Shown here: in pieces, positions 30,898 through 39,220 of the stretch
How positions within the stretch are numbered: position 1 is the stretch's first letter
Layout of the letters: each line of letters begins with the position of its first letter
Translations under genes and position numbers: made by a program
Notes under the pieces: generated by a model
What the model was told of the DNA's origin: nothing
The model's input: the letters and a program-made list of their open reading frames with translations, nothing else
Database searches by the model: none
Assembly: GCA_009746045.1 (NCBI GenBank)
Contig: RPFO01000253.1
Coordinates: 5,960,767-6,024,766, forward strand
Origin: Mesostigma viride
Taxonomy: Eukaryota; Streptophyta; Mesostigmatophyceae; Mesostigmatales; Mesostigmataceae
Direction: 5' to 3'
Length of the DNA stretch: 64,000 nt

Positions 30898-33216
30898 TCA
30901 CGGGTGTTGCATCGTCATGCGCTTGCGCAACACTGCGTACTGCGGGGCAGCCTCCCGCGCCTCCTTGGTGAGTGCATCCGCGGGATTGAGTTCATCCGCG
31001 ATGTGCTGGAGACGCGTGACGCAGGAGGCCGCCTCAGCGAGTACGAGGTAATCAACGTCCTGTGACCGCGCATAGGGATTGTCAAGGAAGGCCAAACAAC
31101 TTTGTGAGTCAGTGTGCACCGTGCTAGTCCAGTGAAGAGTGAACCCACACGAGCCAAATACCCAACCCAGCAAGTACCGCAGCCACATGCCATGTGAGAT
31201 AGCTGAAACAATGCCCCGGCATTCAGCCGTGTTGGGGCTAGTGGCAATGCGGCTGTGCAAGCGCGAGTACCAATCTAACAACATGCCAGGCTGTCCCTCA
31301 TTGCTGATAAAGAACAGTGCCCCCATGCGGGCCCGCACTTGGCTGACTGTGCGCGTCTCTAGATTAGCATCCGTCACTATCTCGAGGTGCACCGGCTGTG
31401 AGCAATCGAGCCCACGAAGCACAATGCCGGGCGTCATGGCCAGCTGCCGCCGAACATGAATGGACCCTAGTCCTTCCAGCACATCATCGGGCAGGCGAGC
31501 GAGCACCGCCAAATCAGGTGCCACCGTGTCCGCCAACCACCCGAGCTTGCCCTTAACCGAGGGCCCATGGGTTGCCAACAGCGGGGACGGGAGGTCGGCC
31601 AGCAGGTCAACCACATAGTTGCGGCTATCCTGCATGTGCATGACCCATTCGCCAGAACGCGAATCCCGCTGCAACGTAGACTGCACGCCGCAAAACACCA
31701 CGGGTTTACCCTCCTCATGATCCACCGCCCTGCCCAGGGGAAACTTAGCCGCCACTGCAGCAAGAAACTGGGTAGCAAAGGTGCGAGGTGCCACCAGCTT
31801 GAAGTCATCGCCATGCCACACGAAGAGGGCTGGCTCGCCAGGGACGCCGGTGGGGACCACAAAGAAGTTAGGATCCGCGCGATGGTACGTGGCCCCTAAG
31901 CTCTGCAAGACCTCCTCCGCGGAAATGCGGAAGATGATGGGAGAGCTCTGCAGCCCCTCCACCCCTGTCAACAGCTCGATATACTCGCTGCCAATGGTGC
32001 CATCCTGCCAGACCACCGGGACCTTCACCACGTAGCGGGTGCCTTGCCATGTTTGCTGCGCGACCCCAGCGTCGCTGTGGAGGAATGCCCGCTGAAAGTC
32101 ACCGCACCACATCCCGTAGTCCTTGCCCGCGTTCCGCTTGCCCAAGTAGATGACCGTCAGTAGCCGATGCGAAACATGGTTGAGCCCAGGGGTATAAAGA
32201 TCCTTGGCATCCAGCGGGGAGGACCCCTTCGTCTCCGTGACCACGGGCCTTACCCGGAACACCACCGAAGAGTTGGTCTCGTCCGGCTTGTAGGTGAGCA
32301 CGAACTTCAACCGCAACCGCGTGGCCCCGGCTGGCACACTCTCCAATCCTCGGTAGACCTCGCGCTCTCGCCACTGCTCCTTGGCTCGAATGAACGCGTC
32401 GCGCCACAAAGCAAACTTGAGAGGATCTTGACAGTCCAGGACAAGTTGCTCCCACGTCACAGGGCTATCCGCCGCCAGTGAGTGTGAGTGGAGGCCGAAG
32501 CTGCGCGGGTGCCAATCCTGAGGCTGAATGATGGACTGGACGAGCGGCGGTGTGGAAAACGCCGCCATCGGTAAGCGCCGCACGACGCCGGGCTGCCCGA
32601 CCACCACCCCCAATGGAGCGTGGTACTCGCGAAGCGGGATGCTGCCCACCCCCGCGACTGACAGCAAGTCAGCGGACACTGAGAACCCCGGGTATGATAC
32701 GAAAGGTTCGCCCAGCAAGGCCACATCCTCGTAGCCATCCACGACGTGAAACGGCGTGTCAATGCCCAACACCGGCAGCACCACCATCCCGGTAACTTGA
32801 TATGCCGAAGTGCCTGCAAAGTCGGTCACCGATTTGTACGGCGACTCTAGCACTGGATACAGGGTGGCTGCCCGACGAGAGATAATAGACACGGATGCTT
32901 GCGTGTCCACAGCCACCAGCTGCCACGGTCTACACGTAGGAAACAAGGCTGACTTAACCGGCCTGACCCCCTGTGAGAGAGTTTTGACCTGAGCCACCCC
33001 TGATGCAGCTTTCGCTTTAAGCGCCTGAGCACGCCACAAGGCCGTGACCGTTGAAGCCAGGTCCCTAGGTGGGCGAGGCGCATGGGCAGGACCCTGACCC
33101 TCCGGCGAGGCCACGCTAGGCGGGCCTCCCACATTATCCGTGGCTAGCACAGGAGGTGAGTCACTACGTGCACTAGGTCCCGTCAAACCCACCCCATCCT
33201 CATCCCACCCATCCAC
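30898..33216 (-). CDS. copia-like protease, reverse transcriptase and RNase H
   Basis: 772 residues. About residues 95-185 look like a retroviral-type aspartic protease: LVAVDTQASVSII (active site DTQ where DTG is usual) and VALLGEPFVS (for the ILGxDF motif). Residues about 290-560 are a copia-class reverse transcriptase: VFRVRPVV, MWCGDFQRAFLHSD (for DVKxAFLHG), VEGLQSSP, and FVWHGDDFKL (catalytic xxDD). The C-terminus is copia-type RNase H: VTDANLE, LHSRIATSPNTAECRG, VHTDSQSCLAFLDNP, ADELNPADALTKE. The start is set by a frame change at a C8 run (plus strand G run at 33241-33248); upstream reading continues in another frame. It would make cDNA in the virus-like particle. The DTQ protease site may be impaired. 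Confidence 0.75.
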   Translation of the reverse strand: MDGWDEDGVGLTGPSARSDSPPVLATDNVGGPPSVASPEGQGPAHAPRPPRDLASTVTALWRAQALKAKAASGVAQVKTLSQGVRPVKSALFPTCRPWQLVAVDTQASVSIISRRAATLYPVLESPYKSVTDFAGTSAYQVTGMVVLPVLGIDTPFHVVDGYEDVALLGEPFVSYPGFSVSADLLSVAGVGSIPLREYHAPLGVVVGQPGVVRRLPMAAFSTPPLVQSIIQPQDWHPRSFGLHSHSLAADSPVTWEQLVLDCQDPLKFALWRDAFIRAKEQWREREVYRGLESVPAGATRLRLKFVLTYKPDETNSSVVFRVRPVVTETKGSSPLDAKDLYTPGLNHVSHRLLTVIYLGKRNAGKDYGMWCGDFQRAFLHSDAGVAQQTWQGTRYVVKVPVVWQDGTIGSEYIELLTGVEGLQSSPIIFRISAEEVLQSLGATYHRADPNFFVVPTGVPGEPALFVWHGDDFKLVAPRTFATQFLAAVAAKFPLGRAVDHEEGKPVVFCGVQSTLQRDSRSGEWVMHMQDSRNYVVDLLADLPSPLLATHGPSVKGKLGWLADTVAPDLAVLARLPDDVLEGLGSIHVRRQLAMTPGIVLRGLDCSQPVHLEIVTDANLETRTVSQVRARMGALFFISNEGQPGMLLDWYSRLHSRIATSPNTAECRGIVSAISHGMWLRYLLGWVFGSCGFTLHWTSTVHTDSQSCLAFLDNPYARSQDVDYLVLAEAASCVTRLQHIADELNPADALTKEAREAAPQYAVLRKRMTMQHP

Positions 33217-33322
33217 GGGGTCATATTGGGGCCCAGGGGAGGGGGGGGTGTAGCTGTGTCTGCCCCTGGGAGCGACCCGTGGGGTACCACCTCAGATGCT
33301 ACGACAGGCGCATTATCCTTCA

Positions 33323-34207
33323 CTACCCACCCCAGTGCCCTGTTGGCTGCCAGCTCACTCTCCATGCTATCCCCTTGCTTATAGCCTGCCACCGATGCCC
33401 ATGGTACCCTATACACCCGATCACCCGATCATTCCACTCTATGTCTATGACCCGCAGCGGCCAGTCTAACTTTGTGATGGCCCCAGGCCCCTGCATGGTG
33501 CCCCGTTTGCCGCTGGGCGAGCTCTCCTTGTGGAACATGACCAACTGCCCGACCTCAAAAGCGCTAGACAAATCAGGCAGCGTGGCATCCTTGAGCCGCA
33601 GCTTGGCGGCGGTATCCTGTAGATGCTGTTGGTATGCCTCTACTACCTCGGGTGAGTAGGTGCCCGCTGACAGCCCCCGAGGCGTGACTAGCCCAAAGCC
33701 CTTGACATCAAGCACGTGCCTATGGTTGCACACATGCATGAGCTCCTTGCACCACGCCGTCTTGACCGCGTAGGATTTGCCATGTGGGTTATCCTGTCGC
33801 TTGGCTGCCACAGTCTTGACATAGCTTACAGTGCGATCTATCATGCCCATATTGCCGTGATCCTCACGCCCCACGATGACCACGGCCTCCATCCCCGGCA
33901 AACCTTGCACACAGCGGAACTGCTGGTCTAGCATGAGCTCCACTACGGGATGAAAGAAAGCCAGGCTGATCTTGATAGCCCTGTGCAGGTCAGCCTCAAA
34001 CATGTGAGGCAGCGGCTCAATGTAGGTGGCCTTGCTGAACCTATCCTTGACTATGAAATAGGTGTCCCCCCCTTCCATGTGCATGACATCCCCCACAAGG
34101 TACCCTCGCTCCAAGGGTGGAGTCTTGGCATGCCGCCTACGCGACTTCTTCCTGATCTTGATGCAGGCAGGACACTGAGCACGCACATTCTTCAGCTCGT
34201 TGTATAA
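33323..34207 (-). CDS. copia-like integrase
   Basis: The open frame enters from the preceding ORF by a one-base change at about 34197-34207 and reads LYNELKNVRAQCPACIKI, the end of the zinc-binding HHCC region (the His residues lie in the previous frame, around AHMLGH). The core follows: GDVMHMEGGDTYFIVKDRFSKATYIEPL, then MLDQQF in place of the usual DNGTEF, and GMIDRTV where a catalytic Glu is normally found, so the third catalytic residue looks replaced. The C-terminal part has EVGQLVMFH and GPGAITKLDWPLRVIDIEWNDR, typical of the integrase tail. It would insert the cDNA. It ends at 33323 in a stop; a different frame (33183-33416) continues the linker. Confidence 0.6.
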   Translation of the reverse strand, partial: LYNELKNVRAQCPACIKIRKKSRRRHAKTPPLERGYLVGDVMHMEGGDTYFIVKDRFSKATYIEPLPHMFEADLHRAIKISLAFFHPVVELMLDQQFRCVQGLPGMEAVVIVGREDHGNMGMIDRTVSYVKTVAAKRQDNPHGKSYAVKTAWCKELMHVCNHRHVLDVKGFGLVTPRGLSAGTYSPEVVEAYQQHLQDTAAKLRLKDATLPDLSSAFEVGQLVMFHKESSPSGKRGTMQGPGAITKLDWPLRVIDIEWNDRVIGCIGYHGHRWQAISKGIAWRVSWQPTGHWGG

Positions 34208-35382
34208 AGGTGCCCCAACATGTGTGCCCCCTCTACCTCGGCTTGGGCCTCATGCCCGTATGCACGGTGCATCTGGTATGCTAACAGTTTCAGGGTGACA
34301 GCCTGAGGTGCAGTGGCATTGTCAGGATTCTCAACAGGTGGGGTGACTACTGGGGTAGTGACATTGGCTAACTGGGCAGCTTCAGAGGCTGCACGAAAGG
34401 CCGCCCGTGTGAGCACCTTGCCAATGTGAAGATCCACACTAGGGTGGTGTGTACCGAGAACATCTGCCCGCCCAGCATTCTCTTGCACTGTCACAACATT
34501 CCTCATAGGCCCAACCGCCCCAGTATCTAGCTGGGGTGCTGCAGTAGTGCTTGGTCGCTCGGCGTTGTACACACCCGACCTAGAAGACACCACATTGCTT
34601 AGGTCACGCATTGTAGACCCGTGCTCAGGAAGCACGTGATCCTGGCGCGACAGAGCCAGAGCAGCATCAACGGATTGCGTGAGCACATCACGGAATGAGA
34701 CAGAGGATGCAGTCACGTTGCTTTTAGGAACGACGTCAGGCTCTACGACGGCCCGGTTCAGCGTGACGCATTGAGCAAAAGAAGGGGTATCGAGCGTGCT
34801 CTCACCTGACTTTCGTGCTGCCCGTCGCTCTGCCCACTCCTCGCGTGTGCCGTGGACGACGATGCGCTTGGCCTTGCACGCCTCCACGCTGTGACCACGC
34901 AGAACGTCGTGGCACTTGCGGCAAAGGTTGTCCTCGAGCTCCAGGTCCGGGCGAACTCGGCAGTCATCCCGGACATGGCGACGTCCGAAGCAGCGCTCAC
35001 AGCGTTGCTTGCGGTCAGTAGACGCCCCCTGCTGCCGCTTGGCCGGGGGATGATCACCCTGCTTGGCGTCGCCACCATGCCCGCGCTTGCGCCCTCGCTG
35101 GCCCCCGTTGTTGCCGTGGCCGACGACCTTTTTCAGGATGGCCGTAAGCTCCGACCGCGTAATTGGAGCCTCTGCGCCTGAAGAAGAAGACGCGCCGGCA
35201 TCCACCTTGCGCAGGGATGGCAGAGCAGCCGAGGCAGCCGGCTTGGACTGCGCACTCTTGAAGCATGAGATCAAATACAGCATGCCCTCGTCGAAACTGA
35301 CGCACTCTTCTTTTTGAGTTCCGTCGCTATGGTCAGATGCACATCCGACGACAGGTCGCATTTCTTGAGAAATCGATTGCAC
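34192..35382 (-). CDS. copia-like Gag C-terminal and linker region with zinc knuckles
   Basis: The frame lies one base back from the Gag ORF and overlaps it by 112 nt. It contains a perfect CCHC knuckle CERCFGRRHVRDDC and a second C-x2-C-x6-H-x4-C (CRKCHDVLRGHSVEAC), which bind RNA in the nucleocapsid. A basic Gly-rich stretch (GQRGRKRGHGG) precedes them. A long low-complexity linker follows, then the start of the integrase zinc-binding domain (HRAYGH ... AHMLGH). I find no protease signature here, although this is where copia elements normally carry it. Confidence 0.65.
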   Translation of the reverse strand: MQSISQEMRPVVGCASDHSDGTQKEECVSFDEGMLYLISCFKSAQSKPAASAALPSLRKVDAGASSSSGAEAPITRSELTAILKKVVGHGNNGGQRGRKRGHGGDAKQGDHPPAKRQQGASTDRKQRCERCFGRRHVRDDCRVRPDLELEDNLCRKCHDVLRGHSVEACKAKRIVVHGTREEWAERRAARKSGESTLDTPSFAQCVTLNRAVVEPDVVPKSNVTASSVSFRDVLTQSVDAALALSRQDHVLPEHGSTMRDLSNVVSSRSGVYNAERPSTTAAPQLDTGAVGPMRNVVTVQENAGRADVLGTHHPSVDLHIGKVLTRAAFRAASEAAQLANVTTPVVTPPVENPDNATAPQAVTLKLLAYQMHRAYGHEAQAEVEGAHMLGHLYTTS

Positions 35383-35972
35383 AGGAAAATGGGCTTGAGA
35401 GTATCTAGCAGCTTGTGCTTGTGCACGAAGACCTGGAAATCACGTGCAGCCCCGGGCAAATTTGCCTTATTAACTGCATAGCCCTCGAAGTCATTGAAGG
35501 CTTGCTCGTCGGCCTCTTCCTTAGACCGCGACAAGTGGGCATCTAGACCGTTGTAAAAAACTTCCCAGGTTTGTTTGTTGTCGTCCGCAATGCGAACTAG
35601 ATTGGCAATGTTTGGGTGCTTTGTTGTACTGCAGAATACTGCACGGAACTTGCCAATCAGCTCCGAATCTTTGTCTGCGCGTCCATCGCGCAGACGCTTG
35701 AGAGCAGCTAGAAAATCTGCTGCGTCGTCCGCCGTATAGTCGGCAGGTAGATCCGCGGGCACCTCCGTTTGCTTGAGAGGGCCGCGATTCAGTGCATCGT
35801 CAGCAGCAAGCATCAGATGCTTGAACTGCTTGGCCAGTTCAGGTTGCGCCACGAGGGTTTGCATCAACCTCGTGGCCTCGTCCGCACTAAAGCGTGGCAG
35901 GACGGACCCTGCGGCCTCGCCACTTGGCGTATCTGTGTGTTCGCCCGTGCGGCTCCGTGTACCGGAAGCCAT
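35271..35972 (-). CDS. copia-like Gag, N-terminal capsid region
   Basis: 233 residues from ATG at 35970-35972, only 19 nt inside the 5' LTR. The sequence is helical and charged (PRFSADEATRLMQTLVAQPELAKQFKHLMLA, TWEVFYNGLDAHL), consistent with a particle-forming Gag. Residues after about 195 run into a stop at 35271, while the frame one base back stays open. The plus-strand CTTTTTG (35310-35316) reads CAAAAAG on the coding strand, a possible -1 slippage site. The short leader leaves little room for a standard primer binding site, and none with TGG is visible. Confidence 0.6.
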   Translation of the reverse strand: MASGTRSRTGEHTDTPSGEAAGSVLPRFSADEATRLMQTLVAQPELAKQFKHLMLAADDALNRGPLKQTEVPADLPADYTADDAADFLAALKRLRDGRADKDSELIGKFRAVFCSTTKHPNIANLVRIADDNKQTWEVFYNGLDAHLSRSKEEADEQAFNDFEGYAVNKANLPGAARDFQVFVHKHKLLDTLKPIFLCNRFLKKCDLSSDVHLTIATELKKKSASVSTRACCI

Positions 35973-35991
35973 CGGGATTTTTATGAATACA

Positions 35992-36339
35992 AGTTAAAGC
36001 CCGACCGGCTCAGCTATGGCGGTCGGTCACGTTGAGCTTGGGATAAGGTGAACACAGAGAACTGCTGTCGGAGCTGGCCAACCACTGGTTTATGTCTTAG
36101 CCAGCAAAGCCTATCCGGTTAGCCGTGACCGTGGGACAAGCTAGCTGTCCGTACCGACCCGGATAAGGCCCCGGACTGGGACCTAGGTGGCGCCGGCCCT
36201 AGGCGCCGCCCTTAGACCGGTCGACCGCATCGGACCGCCGGATTATAGCCGGCGGCTTAGTAGCGGACGCTAGCGGAAGGCGTGCGGACGGACATGGGGA
36301 ACTTAGAGCCAGATCCTAGGGCTCTAGAGTTACTCAACT
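35992..36339 (-). repeat. 5' LTR of the copia-like element
   Basis: 348 bp, three bases longer than the partner owing to TAG doubling near 36259. Followed on its outer side by GAGCC (36340-36344). Confidence 0.9.
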
Positions 36340-37197
36340 GAGCCTGGTGGACCTCCGGCCGGTTCAGGGCGGCAGCCCGGGCCTCGAGCTGCTCCGGGGT
36401 ATAGTAATCGTCCATGCTCAGTTGGGTATCGTGGAGATTCCCGGGCGGGCCTTCAGCACCTGCAGTTTGTCCTCCTTGCGGTGGAATTCCACCGAGACGG
36501 GCCGGGCGGTGGGGCCGCCAAGCCGGCGTGCCGTATAAATGACGACAGCTTTGGGCCACGCCGAGCCCAGGAAGGGATCGCCCCGGAGGTAGGCGGCCCA
36601 GGCGTGCATGCATCGTTGTCGTTCGAGGGGACGCCACGTACCACAATACTGCATGAGCGAATGGGTTTGTGCACAGCATCCCGTGTGCTGGCCTTGACGG
36701 CTGTTTTCATTTCGATCGTTGATGAGCAGTCCGTAGGGTTCTGAAGCGTGGCGGCATAGGTGGTCTTGGCAGCGGTTATGGAGGCGGCAAGTTGTTGCTG
36801 GAGCTGGTCACTGGAGGAGCTGCTGCTGCTGCATGCTGCAGTCCTGCTGCAATGTGGGTGATTCGAACTGGAATGTGAATGGAGGTGTCTGCGTGTGTGG
36901 AATGGGCGTGGTGGGTGGCGAGGTGGTCGTGGACAGGATTGATGGCAGCGTTAATTGTTGAGCCTGGGCATTTGCCAGGTGAAAGCTCGGCAGCTGTTCC
37001 TCGGCAGAAAAGGCCTCCTCGCGGGTATCCATGGCAGGGTCACTGTTCAGCGCAGCGGTGGAGTGGAGCGGCTGGATGCTGACAGTGGCTTCCGGCATAG
37101 CTTGCAAGGGTTTTTCCGATGAAGCCATGGCTTCATCAGCGAGTTGGTGCAGGGCCGCGGACCCTTGTGATTGTTGGGATGAGTCGTATTCCGCCAT

Positions 37198-37489
37198 ATC
37201 GAGCTGAAAAACAGCGATATTTGCTAAACAGGGCGGTGCCGGTATCTTTGGAAATATTGAGCGATAGCTGCAGAATATTATACCAGCGTGCTCGTCTTCA
37301 AAAAACGAGTCTAATGCAACCAACTCGATGAAAATTCACGGCCGGAGTAAAAAGTTATGAGCATTCTAGCTCGTATATTGCATTCCACGTCACCGGATTT
37401 TCGCACCTATCAGCTGTCAACACCAACATATGTCATTCAGCATCAGGTTTTCACGCTGCGGCGTGCCAAATCAGAATATGTCATTCAGC
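37198..37489. other. no gene recognised; short internal repeat
   Basis: Upstream flank of the LINE ORF1 relic. ATATGTCATTCAGCAT occurs twice (about 37428-37443 and 37476-37491). Nothing else supported. Confidence 0.3.
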
Positions 37490-37501
37490 ATTACGCACCC
37501 T

Positions 37502-37988
37502 AGTGTACTGGCGGGGCGGGGACCTCTATGTCAACAAGAAACTGTGGAAGCCCCCCCGGGCTTCCCCGGGATAGAGCACTCTGGACAGCTAGTTGTCTAG
37601 ATGGGGGCAATCGATGATGGGATAGCTTAGGCATTACAGCACTTGAAACGATATTAGCGCACAGCGTTATAGTATCTTCAATTAGCTCTGGCACCTTGTG
37701 GCCATCAGCTTGCGCCTTAATTAGCCGACGTCTTGAGCCCACCTCACATTTGTAGCATAAGCTATGCGTCAGCCTACCTATGGTATTGCACTGGTTGTAT
37801 TGCACCCACAGCCGGTTGCGCCCCGGCACCATGCCGTGGAGAGAGCGCTCTGTGGCCTGCCCACCTGCGGCAGTGAGAGAAGCTAGGGCGCCCTCCCTCC
37901 TTCTCACTGTGTATATAGGGTTGAAGGTTCCTTTACTCTGTATTGGCACCCACGTGACGCAGTCACGTGCTTATTAATTAATTAATTA
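37502..37988 (+). mobile_element. ORF1-only LINE insertion, 5'-truncated, second copy
   Basis: ATTACGCACCCT occurs at 37490-37501 and 37989-38000, a 12-bp target duplication. The insert starts inside the ORF1 C-terminus (VYWRGGDLYVNKKLWKPP, stop at 37569-37571), runs through about 380 nt of 3' UTR, and ends with the palindrome CACGTGACGCAGTCACGTG (37951-37969) and a TTAA tail. No ORF2 lies between ORF1 and the tail, as at 6996-7970. Confidence 0.8.
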
Positions 37989-38000
37989 ATTACGCACCCT

Positions 38001-38165
38001 GGAGACAAAATACATGAGTTGGTGCCTGCATGGCCTAATGTTGTGCAGTCCCCTTGTTAAATCTTCACATAGTTTGCATTAATTAGGAATTGTACGTAGA
38101 TCTGCCTTTTGTTTTCCATGTTCTTAGTAGGCACTTAGTACTCTCCCAACGGAGGCGCGTGAATG
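38001..38165 (+). mobile_element. LINE 3'-end remnant
   Basis: Ends CTCCCAACGGAGGCGCGTG followed by a short ATGA tail (38160-38173), the class 1 hairpin form seen at 17096-17110. Confidence 0.4.
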
Positions 38166-38169
38166 AATG

Positions 38170-38850
38170 AATGCATGTTCTTAGGCACAGGTGCCTCGCG
38201 GCCTAGCTGGGCACCTGGCCCGCACAGATAAGGTAGACACATCAGATAGACAAGTAGGCACCAAGTCCGCACAGCCAGGGCTCTTCGTCCTGTGTCCTCA
38301 CATGGCGAGGCCCCCTGGCCGCGCGCGGCCGAATTAAGTTGGCCATCGATGGACTTTTCGTGATACTAAGGCTGGGGTTGGATATGTGCTACCCTCCACG
38401 TGTGACCCAGTTTGGCATTCATAGCGATTCGGGCCATGGTGCCCGCAACCCTAGCGTAACTAGGAACTCGATAGCTACATCCATCCACCGGGCATCCCAT
38501 GTTCATTTCCCTGAGGACTTATTCAGCACTGCTCACGTGACGCAGTTACGTGTACATTTTAATTACCCTATAGGAGGAACGAGCTCATGCCCGGGCAGCC
38601 TCCAGGGTTGTCTTCAATAATATGGAGGCAGATGACTCGCAAATTTAGTTAGGAAGGTTACCAAGTACACCCAAGTCGGTTGGGGTTCCTCGTGTGTCCA
38701 AATTAGGCAACCATAGCAATTCGGGCGACGGTGCCCGCAACCTGTAACTAGAAGCTAGATAACTAGATCCATCCCGGCCATCCCATCCCATTTTCCCACA
38801 CTGCTGAGGGCTTATGCTCATGTGACGCAATCTGTGTAAATTATTTAATT
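38170..38850 (+). mobile_element. two LINE family 2 3' fragments
   Basis: 38170-38570 repeats the C-terminal ORF2 and 3' UTR of family 2 (GGGCACCTGGCCCGCACAGA, GGCATTCATAGCGATTCGGG) and ends with a mutated palindrome (CACGTGACGCAGTTACGTG, 38534-38552). 38585-38850 repeats the region from GCCCGGGCAGCCTCC onward and ends CATGTGACGCAATCTGTG plus an AATT tail. Both are older and more diverged than the copies at 14159 and 26025. Confidence 0.6.
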
Positions 38851-39220
38851 AATTATGTGTAAATAAATTGTATGTTGATAAAGCATGCTGACCCACTAGA
38901 AGAGTGGCGGTCACCCTCGTGATGAAACGTTGGTTCCTGCAATGGCTTTTGTCAAAAGTATAGCATGGCAATGTCACCAATTGTGCAGCCTGTTTGAGAA
39001 TGTGTACTGGCACATACTTAGGAGAAAGCCCAACATAGTATATACTATAATGGTACTTACACCTGCGCAGGCTGTTGCCTCACATAACACGCAAATGAGA
39101 CGCAAAAGAGGCAAGCCAGAAAAAACTTTGCCGGCAGGATAAAAAATTCATGAGCAAGGACTGGCATGATGCGGCACAGCCCACAAAACTGAAAAGACAT
39201 CTTAGGAATAACGCTACCAA
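38851..39220 (-). other. 3' flank of the H+-ATPase gene, with TGTAA signal
   Basis: On the minus strand TGTAA lies at 39061-39057, about 160 nt after the stop codon, consistent with a green-algal polyadenylation signal. Confidence 0.4.

Larger units (their letters stand above)
30175..36339 (-). mobile_element. near-complete Ty1/copia-like LTR retrotransposon
   Basis: 6165 bp. LTRs lie at 30175-30519 (3') and 35992-36339 (5'); they differ at about three places, including a 3-base TAG insertion, so insertion is recent. Target duplication GAGCC at 30170-30174 and 36340-36344. In its own direction the LTR begins AGTTGAGTAACTC and ends GGGCTTTAACT, so termini are AGTT...AACT rather than TG...CA. 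Order of coding parts: Gag, zinc knuckles, integrase, protease-like, reverse transcriptase, RNase H. Frames change four times, so it is either recently disabled or relies on frameshifting. Confidence 0.85.
29907..37197 (-). pseudogene. LINE ORF1 relic split by the copia-like element
   Basis: Right part 37197 to 36345: MAEYDSSQQSQGSAALHQ start, a Gln/Pro-rich linker, then an RRM-like block spread over two frames (SIVVRGVPSNDN ... AWAAYLRGDPFLGSAWPKAVVIYTARRLGG ... RPVSVEFHRKEDKLQVLK). Left part 30174 to 29907: the C-terminal domain (QLRCMQHLYARLIVRINGQD). Removing 30175-36339 plus one GAGCC copy rejoins the frame exactly (NRPEVHQA|RAAKQADPQ). Three other one-base shifts (near 36820, 36610 and 36440) show it was already decayed or has decayed since. 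In LINEs this protein binds the element RNA. Confidence 0.6.
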
